Source: Fen-549 sp964636655 (GTDB taxonomy: Bacteria > Actinomycetota > Thermoleophilia > Gaiellales > Gaiellaceae). From it: a stretch of DNA of 64,000 nt. The stretch is from NCBI GenBank assembly GCA_964636655.1, contig CAZWTK010000004.1, positions 1 through 64,000 of the forward strand. Direction: 5' to 3'. The position numbers and the translations under genes are program-made. Below the pieces are notes generated by a model, which saw nothing but the letters and a program-made list of their open reading frames with translations, searched no databases and was not told where the DNA came from. Positions 26,250 through 35,203 of the stretch are shown here, piece by piece (positions within the stretch are counted from its first letter, which is position 1; each line of letters begins with the position of its first letter).

Positions 26250-27362
26250 TCAGCCGGTAGGCTGCTCGCGAGGCAGGGGGGGCGGCGGCTCGACGTTGGT
26301 GAGCACCTGCGCGAGCTGAGACTCGGCGGCGGTGAGAGAGTCGCCGCGCTCGATCGTGATCAGGAGCTGGCGCAGATTCTCGGCCGTCTCCTGCGCCTTG
26401 TGCCTGAACTCGCTCATGCGCCGGTTGAGATGGACGTACTCGCCCGAGCGCTTCTCCTCGCTGACGTCGCGCATGCTCACGAGCAGCAGCCGGGTGCCGT
26501 CGCTGGTGGTCAGAGCGGTCGCCATCGTCTCCATCAGCGCCCAGCTTCCGTCGGCACGCTTCATCCGCACCGCGAATGGATATGAGTCGCCGCGGTAGAC
26601 ATCACCGATCGCGTCCTGAGCAACGGCCAGATCATCGGGCTCGATCAGCGAGAGGAAGTTGACGCCGGCGAGCGCCTGGAAGTCGTAGCCGAGTTCCTCG
26701 GTGCAGGAGGGCGAGGCGTAGAGGAAGCGCCCCTCACCGTCCACGAGCACGACCGCGTCGGGCATGTTCTCGGCGATCTTGCGCAGGAACTCGCCCTCGT
26801 TCATCATCTGCTCTTCTTCACGGCGGAGGTCGCTGATGTCGAAGACCACAGAGACGGTGCCGACGATCTGGCCCGCGCTGTCCCTGTTCGGCCCAACCCG
26901 CACCCGATACACCCGCGTGCCCCAGTCGAGCTCGTAGTTGACGGTCTCACCACGGAGCGAACGCAGAGTCTCGGCGATCGGCCTGAAGGCGGTGTCCTCG
27001 GTCTGGAAGAACTCGAATAGGGTCATGCCGACGAGACTGTCGGGAGCGAGCCCCAGATCGGCCAGCGCACCGCCGCGGCAGCTCGTGAAACGCAAATCGA
27101 CGTCGATCGCCCAGAGCATCGCCGGCATCTGATCGATCAGCGCCGGCGAGAGGGAACCGTTAGGGCTCGTACTGTTCATGGGCGGTACTGTTTCTTCTGC
27201 GACCGCGGGCGGCGCCGGAGAATCCTCCTCCTGTTCCTGCTCATCTCGTTTCTCTTCGTTCGCCGGTGCGGACGCCGCTCTGGCGGCATCCTGAAGGTCG
27301 CCGGAAAGGTCTTGCTCCTTCTCCGACCGCCAGGAAAAGCGTGCAGAACCGATCGACTGCAT
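26250..27362 (-). CDS. Double PAS-domain protein without output domain
   Basis: A 370-residue soluble protein. After an acidic, Glu/Gln/Pro-rich N-terminus of about 60 residues come two PAS domains: the first near 78-180 (ALIDQMPAMLWAIDVDLRFTS...GTVSVVFDISDLRREEE), the second near 195-310 (ENMPDAVVLVDGEGRFLYASPSCTEELGY...LLVSMRDVSEEKR). A short coiled-coil tail follows. No kinase, GGDEF or HTH domain is present. It may start at the internal ATG before NSTSPNG. It sits between ilvD and leuC in the biosynthetic run, a strange place for a sensor. Ligand and partner are unknown. Confidence 0.75.
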   Translation of the reverse strand: MQSIGSARFSWRSEKEQDLSGDLQDAARAASAPANEEKRDEQEQEEDSPAPPAVAEETVPPMNSTSPNGSLSPALIDQMPAMLWAIDVDLRFTSCRGGALADLGLAPDSLVGMTLFEFFQTEDTAFRPIAETLRSLRGETVNYELDWGTRVYRVRVGPNRDSAGQIVGTVSVVFDISDLRREEEQMMNEGEFLRKIAENMPDAVVLVDGEGRFLYASPSCTEELGYDFQALAGVNFLSLIEPDDLAVAQDAIGDVYRGDSYPFAVRMKRADGSWALMETMATALTTSDGTRLLLVSMRDVSEEKRSGEYVHLNRRMSEFRHKAQETAENLRQLLITIERGDSLTAAESQLAQVLTNVEPPPPLPREQPTG

Positions 27363-27427
27363 AGGCCGTCACTCTCTTTTCGGCTCGCGGGGGCCGAAGC
27401 TTGAAGGAATTTTCGCGCTACCGCGCC

Positions 27428-29134
27428 TCAGGGAGCCGAGCGGGTGATCGCGCCTTCGGAGGCCGAGCTCACGAGCGCCGCATACTTGGCGAAGACGCCG
27501 CTCGTATAACGCGGTTTCGGCGCCTTCCAGTCGGCCAGCCGCGCCTCGATCTCGTCGTCCGAGAGCTCGACTCTCAGCTCGTGCGCCTCGACGTCAAGGA
27601 CGATCACGTCGTGCTCGCGCAGAGCCGCGATCGGGCCGCGGCGAGCGGCTTCGGGGGCGACGTGCGCGGCCATGAATCCGTGCGTGGCGCCCGAGAAGCG
27701 CCCATCGGTGATGAGCGCGACCGAGTCGTCCAGCCCTTCGCCGGCGATGGCGGCAGTGACCGCGAGCATCTCGCGCATCCCGGGCCCACCGGCCGGACCC
27801 TCGTAACGGATCACGACCACGTCGCCAGAAGCCACCTTGCCGGCCTTGACGGCCGTGAAGCATTCCTCCTCGGAGTCGAACACGCGCGCCGGGCCGCGAT
27901 GGAAGGTGCGCTCGTGCCCGGCCAGCTTGACCACGCAGCCCTCGGGGGCGAGATTGCCGCGCAGAATCGCGAAGCCGCCGCGCCTCTGAAACGGCTCCTC
28001 GATCCTCGAGACGACCTTCTGTCCCTCCTGTTCGCTGGCGCCCAGCGCGATCTCGGCCAGCGTCCGCCCGTCTACGTTGCGGGCGTCCAGGTGAAGCAGG
28101 TCGCGCTTGGCCAGCTCGCGCGCCACCAGCGCGCAGCCCCCCGCCGTGTAGAGATCGGTCGCAACGTAGTGGCCGCCGGGGGTAAGGCTGGCGATCACGG
28201 GCGTCCGCGCCGCGATCTGCTCGAAGTCGTCGATATCGAGAGCAACGCCTGCCTCACGCGCGATTGCGAGCAGGTGCAGGACACCGTTGGTGGAGCCGCC
28301 GCTGGCGGCCACAGAGGTGATCGCGTTCTCGAGCGCCTCACGGGTGACGATTTGCCTGGGCGTGATGTTCTCGCGCACGAGCTTCATCACCAGATCGCCG
28401 GCTCGTGCGGCAGCCGGGTCCTTGCCCCGGTCGGTCGCCGGAACCTCGTTCAGCCCGGCCGGGCTGATACCCAGGAAGTCAAGCGCCATCGACATAGTGT
28501 TGGCCGTGAACTGACCGCCGCAGGCACCCGCGCCCGGGCAGGCCAGCGTCTCCAGCTCGTGCAGGTCGCTGTCGGTCATCTTGCCGACGGCGTGCGTTCC
28601 GACCGCCTCGAACACGTCCTGGATGGTCACGTCCCTGCCGCGCCAGTGGCCGGGCGCAATCGAGCCGTTGTAGAGCACGAGCCCGGGGATGTCGAGCCTG
28701 AGCAGCGCCATCACCGCCGCCGGAATCGTCTTGTCGCAGCCGACGAGGCAAACCAGCCCGTCGAACATGTGACTGTAGGCCGCGAGCTCGATCGAGTCGG
28801 CGATCACCTCACGTGAGACGAGCGAGCCACGCATACCCGGCGTGCCCATGGTCACTCCGTCCGAGACGGCGATGGTGTTGAACTCGACGGGCATGCCGCC
28901 GGCGCTGCGAATACCACGCCGAACGTGCTCGGCCAGCTCGCGCTGGTTGTAGTTGCAGGGCATCGTCTCGATCCAGGTCGAGGCGATTCCCACGAGTGGC
29001 CTGGCGAGGTCCTCGTCGGTGAAGCCGATGGCCTTGAAGTAGGAGCGCGCCGGCGCGCGGTCGGGGCCGTCGGTGAGGATGCGACTACGTCGCTTGGCGG
29101 GATCCGACGGAAGGTCGTACGCGCTCGGGCTCAT
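27428..29134 (-). CDS. ilvD: Dihydroxy-acid dehydratase
   Basis: A 568-residue Fe-S dehydratase of valine/isoleucine synthesis that makes the 2-oxoacids from 2,3-dihydroxy acids. The cluster cysteines are in MPCNYNQR, LVGCDKT and CPGAGACGGQ, the actinobacterial/[2Fe-2S]-type pattern. The start MSPSAYDLP is set by family length; the frame stays open 120 codons upstream, across thrB in another frame. It lies 67 bases after thrB and 65 before the PAS gene. Confidence 0.95.
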   Translation of the reverse strand: MSPSAYDLPSDPAKRRSRILTDGPDRAPARSYFKAIGFTDEDLARPLVGIASTWIETMPCNYNQRELAEHVRRGIRSAGGMPVEFNTIAVSDGVTMGTPGMRGSLVSREVIADSIELAAYSHMFDGLVCLVGCDKTIPAAVMALLRLDIPGLVLYNGSIAPGHWRGRDVTIQDVFEAVGTHAVGKMTDSDLHELETLACPGAGACGGQFTANTMSMALDFLGISPAGLNEVPATDRGKDPAAARAGDLVMKLVRENITPRQIVTREALENAITSVAASGGSTNGVLHLLAIAREAGVALDIDDFEQIAARTPVIASLTPGGHYVATDLYTAGGCALVARELAKRDLLHLDARNVDGRTLAEIALGASEQEGQKVVSRIEEPFQRRGGFAILRGNLAPEGCVVKLAGHERTFHRGPARVFDSEEECFTAVKAGKVASGDVVVIRYEGPAGGPGMREMLAVTAAIAGEGLDDSVALITDGRFSGATHGFMAAHVAPEAARRGPIAALREHDVIVLDVEAHELRVELSDDEIEARLADWKAPKPRYTSGVFAKYAALVSSASEGAITRSAP

Positions 29135-29201
29135 GCTGGGGATCGTAGCCTCTGGATACGTCCTGTCGCCACGACGCGACCGGGTCGAGCGCGAACGGAG
29201 C

Positions 29202-30068
29202 TCAGAAAGTGCCCGCGCCACTGGTGGCAAGCGCAACCGTGCACACCTTGCAGTCGCCAAAGCGACCACCCAGCTCCTGCGCGCAGGCTTGCGCTTGCTC
29301 GTGCCGAGCCCAGACGATGACGGTCGGACCCGAGCCCGAGAGGGTGACCCCGACCGACCCCTGCGCGGGCTTTTCCTGCAGCTGGGCGAGAATCGGCGCC
29401 GCCGGCGAGCGGTAGGGCTCGTGCAGGCGATCGTAGAAGGCGGCGGCGAGCAGGTCGGCATCGCCGCTCGCCAGACCGGCCCCGAGCAGGGCGGCGCGTC
29501 CACCCGAGAAGGCGGCGTCGGCGTGGGTAACCACGTCCGGGAGCCCGGCTCTCGAGACGATCGTCTCCACGCTGTGCTCGGGAATGACCGCTATCGCGGC
29601 AAGCGGAAGCGTGTCGGCGATGCGACAACCGCGCCAGGAGCCCTCCTCCTCCCAGGAAAGCGTCACGCCACCGTAGAGGCAGGCGGCGAGATTGTCGGCG
29701 TGAGATTCCAGCCGCGTTGCCATGGGCAACAACTCGGCCGGGTCGGGCTCGACTCCCTTCCAGAGACTGGCGGCGACGAGGCCGAGCGTGATTGTCGCGG
29801 AGCTGGAACCGAGCCCGCGGGCGAAGGGGATCCGATTGAGAAAGCGGAAGCGCTTCCGCTCCAGCCCCTCGATCAGGGCGAAGGCTTGCAGGCCGAGATG
29901 GCTTTCGTCTCTGGGCGTCTCGGAGACGCCCTCACCCTCGACCTCGACGATCGTACTCTCGGCTTCGTCGATCTCCAACTCGTTCCAGAGCTCGAGCGCG
30001 ATCCCCGCGCAGTCGAACGCCGGGCCGAGATTGGCGCTGGTCGCCGGAGCTCGAACCTTGACCTTCAT
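29202..30068 (-). CDS. thrB: Homoserine kinase
   Basis: A 288-residue GHMP kinase that phosphorylates homoserine for threonine synthesis. VRAPATSANLGPAFD is the N-terminal motif, PFARGLGSSSATI the ATP loop, and VGVTLSGSGPTVIV the C-terminal glycine motif. I use the ATG at 30068 (MKVKVRAP); a TTG eight codons upstream is possible. hom precedes it by 61 bases. thrC is not in the window. Its placement among ilv genes fits the threonine-to-isoleucine route. Confidence 0.95.
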   Translation of the reverse strand: MKVKVRAPATSANLGPAFDCAGIALELWNELEIDEAESTIVEVEGEGVSETPRDESHLGLQAFALIEGLERKRFRFLNRIPFARGLGSSSATITLGLVAASLWKGVEPDPAELLPMATRLESHADNLAACLYGGVTLSWEEEGSWRGCRIADTLPLAAIAVIPEHSVETIVSRAGLPDVVTHADAAFSGGRAALLGAGLASGDADLLAAAFYDRLHEPYRSPAAPILAQLQEKPAQGSVGVTLSGSGPTVIVWARHEQAQACAQELGGRFGDCKVCTVALATSGAGTF

Positions 30069-30129
30069 TTCGCGACGACCACCGGCGAGCAAGAGCCGGG
30101 GCCGGCGACAAGCGAGCGGCCGCGCTCCA

Positions 30130-31437
30130 TCAGGTCCACCCGAGCTCCGAGATCCCGCGCTGCGAGATCACCGGAAAGGCCGCCGCGATCTCACGATTCT
30201 CCGGCAACGCGCTTATCTCGGCCAGGGCGGTATCGACGGCACCGTAGGTCGCCTCGTGCGAGATGACGTGAAGGGTAGCGCCGCCGTCGGTCTGGGCCTG
30301 GACGAGACGCGCAACCGAGATGCCGTGAGCCGCCAGGCGCTCGGCTACACGTGCCAGCACGCCCGGGCGGTCGTCCACCGAGATCTGGAGGTAGAAGGGC
30401 GAGCGCAGCTCACCCGCCGGGAGCCGGCCGATTTTGCGCCAGCAGGCGTCGTTGTGGAGAAAACCGGTGCCCTTTGTACCGATGATCGAGACCATGTCGG
30501 CGATCACGGCCGAGGCGGTCTCGATTCCGCCAGCGCCGGGCCCTTCGAGCGTGATCTCGCGGATTGCGTCTCCTTGGAGCATGACCGCGTTGAACGCTCC
30601 CTCCACCGAAGCCAGCGGGTGGGCGCGGTCGACGAGCGCAGGCGATACTCGCACGTCGTAGCCGCCTTCGACCAGAGTCGCCCGCCCGACGAGACGAACG
30701 ACCATCTCCATCTGCTTGGCCGCACCGACGTGGGCCGAGGTGATCCGCTCGACTCCCTCGAAGCTGACGTCCTCCAGGGTCACCCGCGAACCGAAGGCCA
30801 CGGTCGCCAGAATCGCCATCTTGGCGGCGGCGTCGGCCCCCGAGACGTCCTCGGTCGGATCCATCTCCGCGTAGCCCTGGCGCTTGGCCTCCGCCAGCGC
30901 CTCCTCGTACTCGGCCCCCAACTCCATCTGGGTGAGGATGTAGTTGGTGGTGCCGTTGACGATCCCGAGGATGCGGTGAACGTTGGTCACGACCAGTGCC
31001 TCGCGCAGTACCTTGATCACGGGAATCGCGGCGCAGACCGAGGCCTCGAAGCGAAGCTGCACGCCTCCCTCCTGAGCGGCCGCGAAGAGCTCGGCGCCCT
31101 TCTGGGCGAGCAGCTGCTTGTTCGCGGTCACAACCGGCTTGCCGCCGCGCAGCAGGCGCAGAATGTAGTCGCGCGTGGGGTCGAGCCCACCCATCACCTC
31201 GGCAACCACCGCGATCTCGGCATCGTCGGCGATCTCCGCGAAGTCGGTGGTCAGTATGCCGGGAGCGGCGGGGAAGTCCCGCTCCTTCTTCAGGTCGCGG
31301 ACGAGCGCCCGCACGACGCGCAACCGGTGACCGGTTGCGCGCTCGATGTCATCCGAGTTCTCGTGCAGAAAGCGGTTTACGGCCGCCCCGACGGTTCCGT
31401 AACCGAGCAGGGCGACGGGAACGTCAACTGGCGCCAT
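30130..31437 (-). CDS. hom: Homoserine dehydrogenase
   Basis: A 435-residue NAD(P)-dependent enzyme that reduces aspartate semialdehyde to homoserine. The Rossmann loop is LLGYGTVGAAV, the substrate region includes GIVNGTTNYIL and GYAEMDPTEDVSGADAAAK, and a C-terminal ACT domain (SVDDRPGVLARVAERLAAHG) suggests threonine feedback. Its ATG lies inside the ilvC end (14-base overlap), so it is coupled to ilvC. No aspartokinase is fused. Confidence 0.96.
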   Translation of the reverse strand: MAPVDVPVALLGYGTVGAAVNRFLHENSDDIERATGHRLRVVRALVRDLKKERDFPAAPGILTTDFAEIADDAEIAVVAEVMGGLDPTRDYILRLLRGGKPVVTANKQLLAQKGAELFAAAQEGGVQLRFEASVCAAIPVIKVLREALVVTNVHRILGIVNGTTNYILTQMELGAEYEEALAEAKRQGYAEMDPTEDVSGADAAAKMAILATVAFGSRVTLEDVSFEGVERITSAHVGAAKQMEMVVRLVGRATLVEGGYDVRVSPALVDRAHPLASVEGAFNAVMLQGDAIREITLEGPGAGGIETASAVIADMVSIIGTKGTGFLHNDACWRKIGRLPAGELRSPFYLQISVDDRPGVLARVAERLAAHGISVARLVQAQTDGGATLHVISHEATYGAVDTALAEISALPENREIAAAFPVISQRGISELGWT

Positions 31438-32434
31438 CGGATCCAGCGCCCATCAAGCCTTCGCGACCGGCAAGCGACCGCAGCTCCTTGCCGACCTTCT
31501 CCACGGGATGCTTGGCCGCCTCCTCGCGCAGGCGCACGAAGTTCGGGCGTCCCGCTTCTTCTTCGGCGATCAGCTCCTTGGCGAAGGCGCCGCTCTGGAT
31601 CTCGCCGAGTATCTCCTTCATGCGCGCCTTCACGCTCTCGTCGATGACGCGCGGACCGCGGGTCAGATCGCCGTACTCGGCGACGTCCGAGATCGAGTAG
31701 CGCATGTACTCGAAGCCGCCCTCGTAGATTAGATCGACGATCAGCTTGAGCTCGTGGATGCACTCGTAGTAGGCGATCTCGGGCTGGTAGCCGGCCTCGA
31801 CCAGCGTCTCGAACCCGGCCTGCATCAACCTGGTGGCGCCGCCGCAGAGAACCACCTGCTCGCCGAAGAGGTCCGACTCCGTCTCCTCGGCGAAGGTGGT
31901 CTCGAGCAAGCCGACGCGGGCACTTCCGATGCCCGCTCCGTAAGCAAGCGCCTTGGCCAGAGCGTTGCCTGAGGCGTCCTGCTGCACCGCAACGAGCGAG
32001 GGCACGCCGGCGCCTGCCTCGTACTGCTCGCGCACGCGGTGGCCGGGCGCCTTGGGGGCGACCATGATCACGTCGTGACCCGCCGGTGGCTTGATGTAGC
32101 CGAAGTGGATGTTGAAGCCGTGCGCGAACATAATCGTCGCGTCGGGCTCGAGGTTCGGCTCGATCTCGGCCGCGTAGACCATCCGTTGGATGTGATCGGG
32201 CAGCAGGATCATCACGAAGGCCGCGCCGCGGACGGCCTCGGCAGCGCTCTTGACTGCGAATCCGGCTTCGGCCGCTCGATCCCAGGCGGCGCTGCCGGGC
32301 GACTCTGCCACCTCGACCTCGACTCCCGAGTCGCGGAGATTTTGCGCGTGTGCGTGGCCCTGACTGCCGTAACCGATGATGGCGATTTTTCCGGAGAGGA
32401 GGGAGAGGTCGCCTTCGCGGTGGATTGTCGCCAT
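31424..32434 (-). CDS. ilvC: Ketol-acid reductoisomerase
   Basis: A 336-residue class I enzyme that isomerises and reduces acetolactate and acetohydroxybutyrate. IAIIGYGSQGHAHAQNLRDSG is the NADPH-binding loop; the Mg2+-binding acids lie in LFGEQVVLCGG and YECIHELKLIVDLI. The start is defined by AAAGGA eight bases upstream of MATIHREG; the longer open frame is discarded. It lies 61 bases after ilvN. Confidence 0.96.
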   Translation of the reverse strand: MATIHREGDLSLLSGKIAIIGYGSQGHAHAQNLRDSGVEVEVAESPGSAAWDRAAEAGFAVKSAAEAVRGAAFVMILLPDHIQRMVYAAEIEPNLEPDATIMFAHGFNIHFGYIKPPAGHDVIMVAPKAPGHRVREQYEAGAGVPSLVAVQQDASGNALAKALAYGAGIGSARVGLLETTFAEETESDLFGEQVVLCGGATRLMQAGFETLVEAGYQPEIAYYECIHELKLIVDLIYEGGFEYMRYSISDVAEYGDLTRGPRVIDESVKARMKEILGEIQSGAFAKELIAEEEAGRPNFVRLREEAAKHPVEKVGKELRSLAGREGLMGAGSDGAS

Positions 32435-32495
32435 GAGTTGTTCCTTTCTTCTTTCTTTTACGCGGTGTCCCGGGAAGTTTCTAGTGTCGTGCGAC

Positions 32496-32978
32496 CTAAT
32501 GTCGTACGGCTCGGCTGAGGCCGATACGGCCGGTGCGTACCATCTCCTTGATTCCGTACGGCCTGACAAGCTCCTCGAAGGAATCGAGGTCCTCGGGGTG
32601 ACCGACCATCTCGAACACGATTTCCTGTGGTCCGAGGTCGGAGACCCGTGCCCCGTAGTGATCGGCGAAGGCCATCAGCTCGCCTCGCCGCTCGGGCGGA
32701 GCCGCCACGGTGAAGAGGGCGATCTCCCGCTCGACGGCGTCGTCGGGGGTGAGCTCGGTGATCCTGAGCACGTTGACGAGCTTGTGGATCTGCTTGGTGA
32801 TCTGCTCGAGCGAGTGCTCGGCGCAGTCGACGCGGAGAGTGATGCGCGAGACGCCGGCACGCTCGGTCTGCCCCACGGCGAGCGACTCGATGTTGTAGCC
32901 GCGCCGTGCGAACAGGTTCGAGATGCGCGAGAGCGCACCCGGCTTGTCCTCGACGAGGACCGAGAGAGTGTGCTTCAT
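32496..32978 (-). CDS. ilvN: Acetolactate synthase small (regulatory) subunit
   Basis: A 160-residue ACT-domain subunit that confers valine feedback inhibition on IlvB. HTLSVLVEDKPGALSRISNLFARRGYNIESL is the first ACT domain and valine site; a C-terminal IlvN domain (GARVSDLGPQEIVFEMVG) follows. The ATG overlaps the ilvB stop by four bases. The longer open frame covering ilvB is a shadow. Confidence 0.95.
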   Translation of the reverse strand: MKHTLSVLVEDKPGALSRISNLFARRGYNIESLAVGQTERAGVSRITLRVDCAEHSLEQITKQIHKLVNVLRITELTPDDAVEREIALFTVAAPPERRGELMAFADHYGARVSDLGPQEIVFEMVGHPEDLDSFEELVRPYGIKEMVRTGRIGLSRAVRH

Positions 32979-34729
32979 CTCGCCTCGACCTCCTTTGCCT
33001 TCTCGTGACTGCCATATTCGATGATGTCGGCCGCCGATGCCCCGGCCGGAATCATCGGAAAGACCTTTTCCTCCGGATCGCAGACGACGTCCACAACCAC
33101 CGAGCGTCCGGCTGCATTCTCCGCGATCGCGCGCTCGAGTGCCGAGTCGAGCTCGCTCGAGTCGGTGACCGTCATCGCCACCGCGCCGAAGGCCTCGGAC
33201 ATCTTGGCGTAGTCGGGAATCGGGCCGGTCAGATCGGTCTGGGAGTAGCGCTCGTCGTAGAACATCTCCTGCCACTGGCGAACCATGCCGAGCGAGCCGT
33301 TCCTGAGCAGCACGACAATGATCGGCAGCCCATGCAGGGTCGCCGTCGTCAGCTCCTTCGCGGTCATCTGGAAGCAGCCGTCGCCGTCGATGCAGATCAC
33401 GGTCGCATCGGGCCGAGCGGCCTTGGCCCCGACGGCCGCCGGTACGCCGAAGCCCATCGTCCCGAGACCGCCGGAGGAGATGAACGAGCGCGGCCGATCG
33501 CAGACCAGGTACTGCATCGCCCACATCTGATGCTGGCCGACGCCGGTCGTCCAAACGACGTCGTCACGCCCCGCGGTCACGTCGCGCACGGCCTCGAGGA
33601 TCTGCTGCGGCTTGAGCAGGTCGCCGAGCTCGTAGCGCAGCGGGAACTCTTCCTTCCAGCCGTTGATCTTGTCGATCCAGTCGGTCGGCCCCTCGCGCCC
33701 GTCGGGGATCTGCTTGCGTAGCTCGGCGAGCAGCCTGACCAGCGCCGGCTGAAGCGGGGCGCAGATTGGAATCTGGGCATCGCGGATCTTGCCGATCTCG
33801 GCCGCGTCCACCTCGAAGTGGATGACCTTCGCATTGGGGGCGAAGGCCGACACGTTGCCGGTCACGCGGTCGTCAAAACGGGCGCCCACCGCGATCACCA
33901 GATCGGAGCGGTTGAGCGCCAGGTTCCCGTACTTTCCGCCGTGCATGCCGGGGTGACCCGTGTTCAGCGGGTGCGAGTCCGGAAAGGCGCTCTTGCCGGT
34001 TAGAGTCGTGACGACCGGGATGTTGGTCAGCTCGACCAGCTCGAGCAGCTCGGCGGAGGCCTCGCCGTTGATGACGCCGCCGCCGATGTAGAAAATCGGC
34101 TTGTCGGCTTCGAGGATCGCCTTCGCGGCCGCGGCGATCTGGCGGTGGTTCACCTTCTTCGGCGGGTTCCAGCCCGGCAAGTCGACGTGCTCGGGGTACT
34201 TGAAGTCGAGCTCGGCGATCTGGGCGTCCTTGGTGATGTCCACCAGCACGGGGCCGGAGCGTCCCGTCTGGGCGACGTGGAACGCCGCCTTGATCGTCGC
34301 CGGGATCTCGCTGGCCTTCTGCACCAGCCAGGAGTGCTTCACGATCGGGAGGGTGATCCCGGTCGCGTTGGTCTCCTGGAAGGCATCGGTGCCGATCTTG
34401 GTCGAGGGCACCTGGCCGGTGATGCACACAAGCGGCGTGGAGTCCATCCAGGCATCCGCGATCGCCGTGATCAGATTGGTCGTGCCCGGCCCCGAGGTCG
34501 CGATCGCAACTCCCACCTTGCCACTCGCGCGGGCGTAGCCCTCGGCCATGTGGCCGGCGCCTTGCTCGTGCCGTGCCAGCACGTGCCGCAGCTTGCTTCC
34601 GTTTGCCGCCGCTCGATAGAGCGCGTCGTAGGTGTCGATGATCATGCCGCCCGGGATTCCAAAGCAGACGTCGACGCCCTCGGCCTCCAGCGAGCGAATG
34701 ATGGCGTCGGCTCCTGTCATCCTGGTCAT
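32975..34729 (-). CDS. ilvB: Acetolactate synthase large subunit
   Basis: A 584-residue ThDP/FAD enzyme that makes acetolactate and acetohydroxybutyrate, the first common step to branched-chain amino acids. FGIPGG and the catalytic Glu (HEQGAGHMAEGYAR) are at the N-terminus; the ThDP motif GDGCFQMTAKEL...LLRN is near the C-terminus. A GGAGG lies seven bases before the ATG at 34729. The upstream region carries a promoter, a leader peptide and hairpins (34.7-35.2 kb), so expression is probably attenuated in response to charged branched-chain tRNA. Confidence 0.96.
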   Translation of the reverse strand: MTRMTGADAIIRSLEAEGVDVCFGIPGGMIIDTYDALYRAAANGSKLRHVLARHEQGAGHMAEGYARASGKVGVAIATSGPGTTNLITAIADAWMDSTPLVCITGQVPSTKIGTDAFQETNATGITLPIVKHSWLVQKASEIPATIKAAFHVAQTGRSGPVLVDITKDAQIAELDFKYPEHVDLPGWNPPKKVNHRQIAAAAKAILEADKPIFYIGGGVINGEASAELLELVELTNIPVVTTLTGKSAFPDSHPLNTGHPGMHGGKYGNLALNRSDLVIAVGARFDDRVTGNVSAFAPNAKVIHFEVDAAEIGKIRDAQIPICAPLQPALVRLLAELRKQIPDGREGPTDWIDKINGWKEEFPLRYELGDLLKPQQILEAVRDVTAGRDDVVWTTGVGQHQMWAMQYLVCDRPRSFISSGGLGTMGFGVPAAVGAKAARPDATVICIDGDGCFQMTAKELTTATLHGLPIIVVLLRNGSLGMVRQWQEMFYDERYSQTDLTGPIPDYAKMSEAFGAVAMTVTDSSELDSALERAIAENAAGRSVVVDVVCDPEEKVFPMIPAGASAADIIEYGSHEKAKEVEAR

Positions 34730-34995
34730 CTGATTGCCTCCGTAGAAAGATCCTTGTCTCGACGAGCCTGCGGGCGCTCGGCGAAGACGATTTCGGTGAA
34801 TTCGCGCGTAGTCGCAGCTATTCCCGCCTTGACCATATCCGCTGCGCGCGCCCCTCTGCGCAATGCTTCGCCCGTCGCGTCGTAGCACGAGCTTTCTTCG
34901 TCTCTGGGCTCTGCCGCTATTGAGTTGTCTGGTCTGGTGTCCATTACCGCCGTTTCGTCGTCGCCTTCGGGCGTCTGCGGACGCACCTGTGGCAT
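34726..34995 (-). CDS. Small ORF between the leader hairpin and ilvB, doubtful
   Basis: An 89-codon frame (or 72 from an internal ATG before DTRPDNS) whose TGA overlaps the ilvB ATG in the ATGA form used for translational coupling. The product is charged and low-complexity, with no recognised domain. It could be a coupling ORF through which translation reaches ilvB, or simply open frame in the untranslated leader. The rest of 34730-35040 holds no other gene; a weak GC hairpin (35013-35027) follows the main one. Confidence 0.25.
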   Translation of the reverse strand: MPQVRPQTPEGDDETAVMDTRPDNSIAAEPRDEESSCYDATGEALRRGARAADMVKAGIAATTREFTEIVFAERPQARRDKDLSTEAIR

Positions 34996-35037
34996 TGGTC
35001 CGGTCTGTGTGTGGCGCCTCGGCGCTCTGAAAAGTCC

Positions 35038-35055
35038 GTTCCCCTAGCGGGGAAC
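35038..35055 (-). terminator. Attenuator-like hairpin overlapping the leader stop
   Basis: In transcript sense GTTCCCC-GCTA-GGGGAAC forms a perfect 7-bp stem, then GGACTTTTC. The leader peptide TAG lies inside it, so ribosome position would decide whether it folds. ACCGT/ACGGT pairings just upstream offer an alternative structure. Confidence 0.55.
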
Positions 35056-35142
35056 CGTGACGGTAACGACGGTGATCGCGAGCAGGTCGACGAGCACGCG
35101 CGCGTCGGGAGAGAGCTGACGGGATGCGGAATCGACCTTCAT
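35044..35142 (-). CDS. ilvB leader peptide
   Basis: A 32-residue ORF starting about six bases after the predicted transcription start. It begins MKVDSASRQLSPDA and ends RVLVDLLAITVVTVTVPR, which packs six Val, three Leu and one Ile into 18 residues, with four Thr besides. This is the composition expected of an attenuation leader for branched-chain amino acids, as known for ilvB in other actinobacteria and enterobacteria. The stop codon falls within the 35038-35055 hairpin. It was found by reading the intergenic region and is too short for ordinary gene calling. Confidence 0.7.
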   Translation of the reverse strand: MKVDSASRQLSPDARVLVDLLAITVVTVTVPR

Positions 35143-35154
35143 GACCGTACGCCT

Positions 35155-35184
35155 AGTGTGGCGAAAGGAGCCCTGGTCTGTCAA
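35155..35184 (-). promoter_or_regulatory. Promoter of the ilv operon
   Basis: On the minus strand a consensus -35 TTGACA (35179-35184) and -10 CACACT (35155-35160) are 18 bases apart. The predicted start is near 35148, six bases before the leader-peptide ATG, so the leader mRNA is almost leaderless. Confidence 0.6.
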
Positions 35185-35203
35185 GCGCGATGCCGGCGAT
35201 CGG

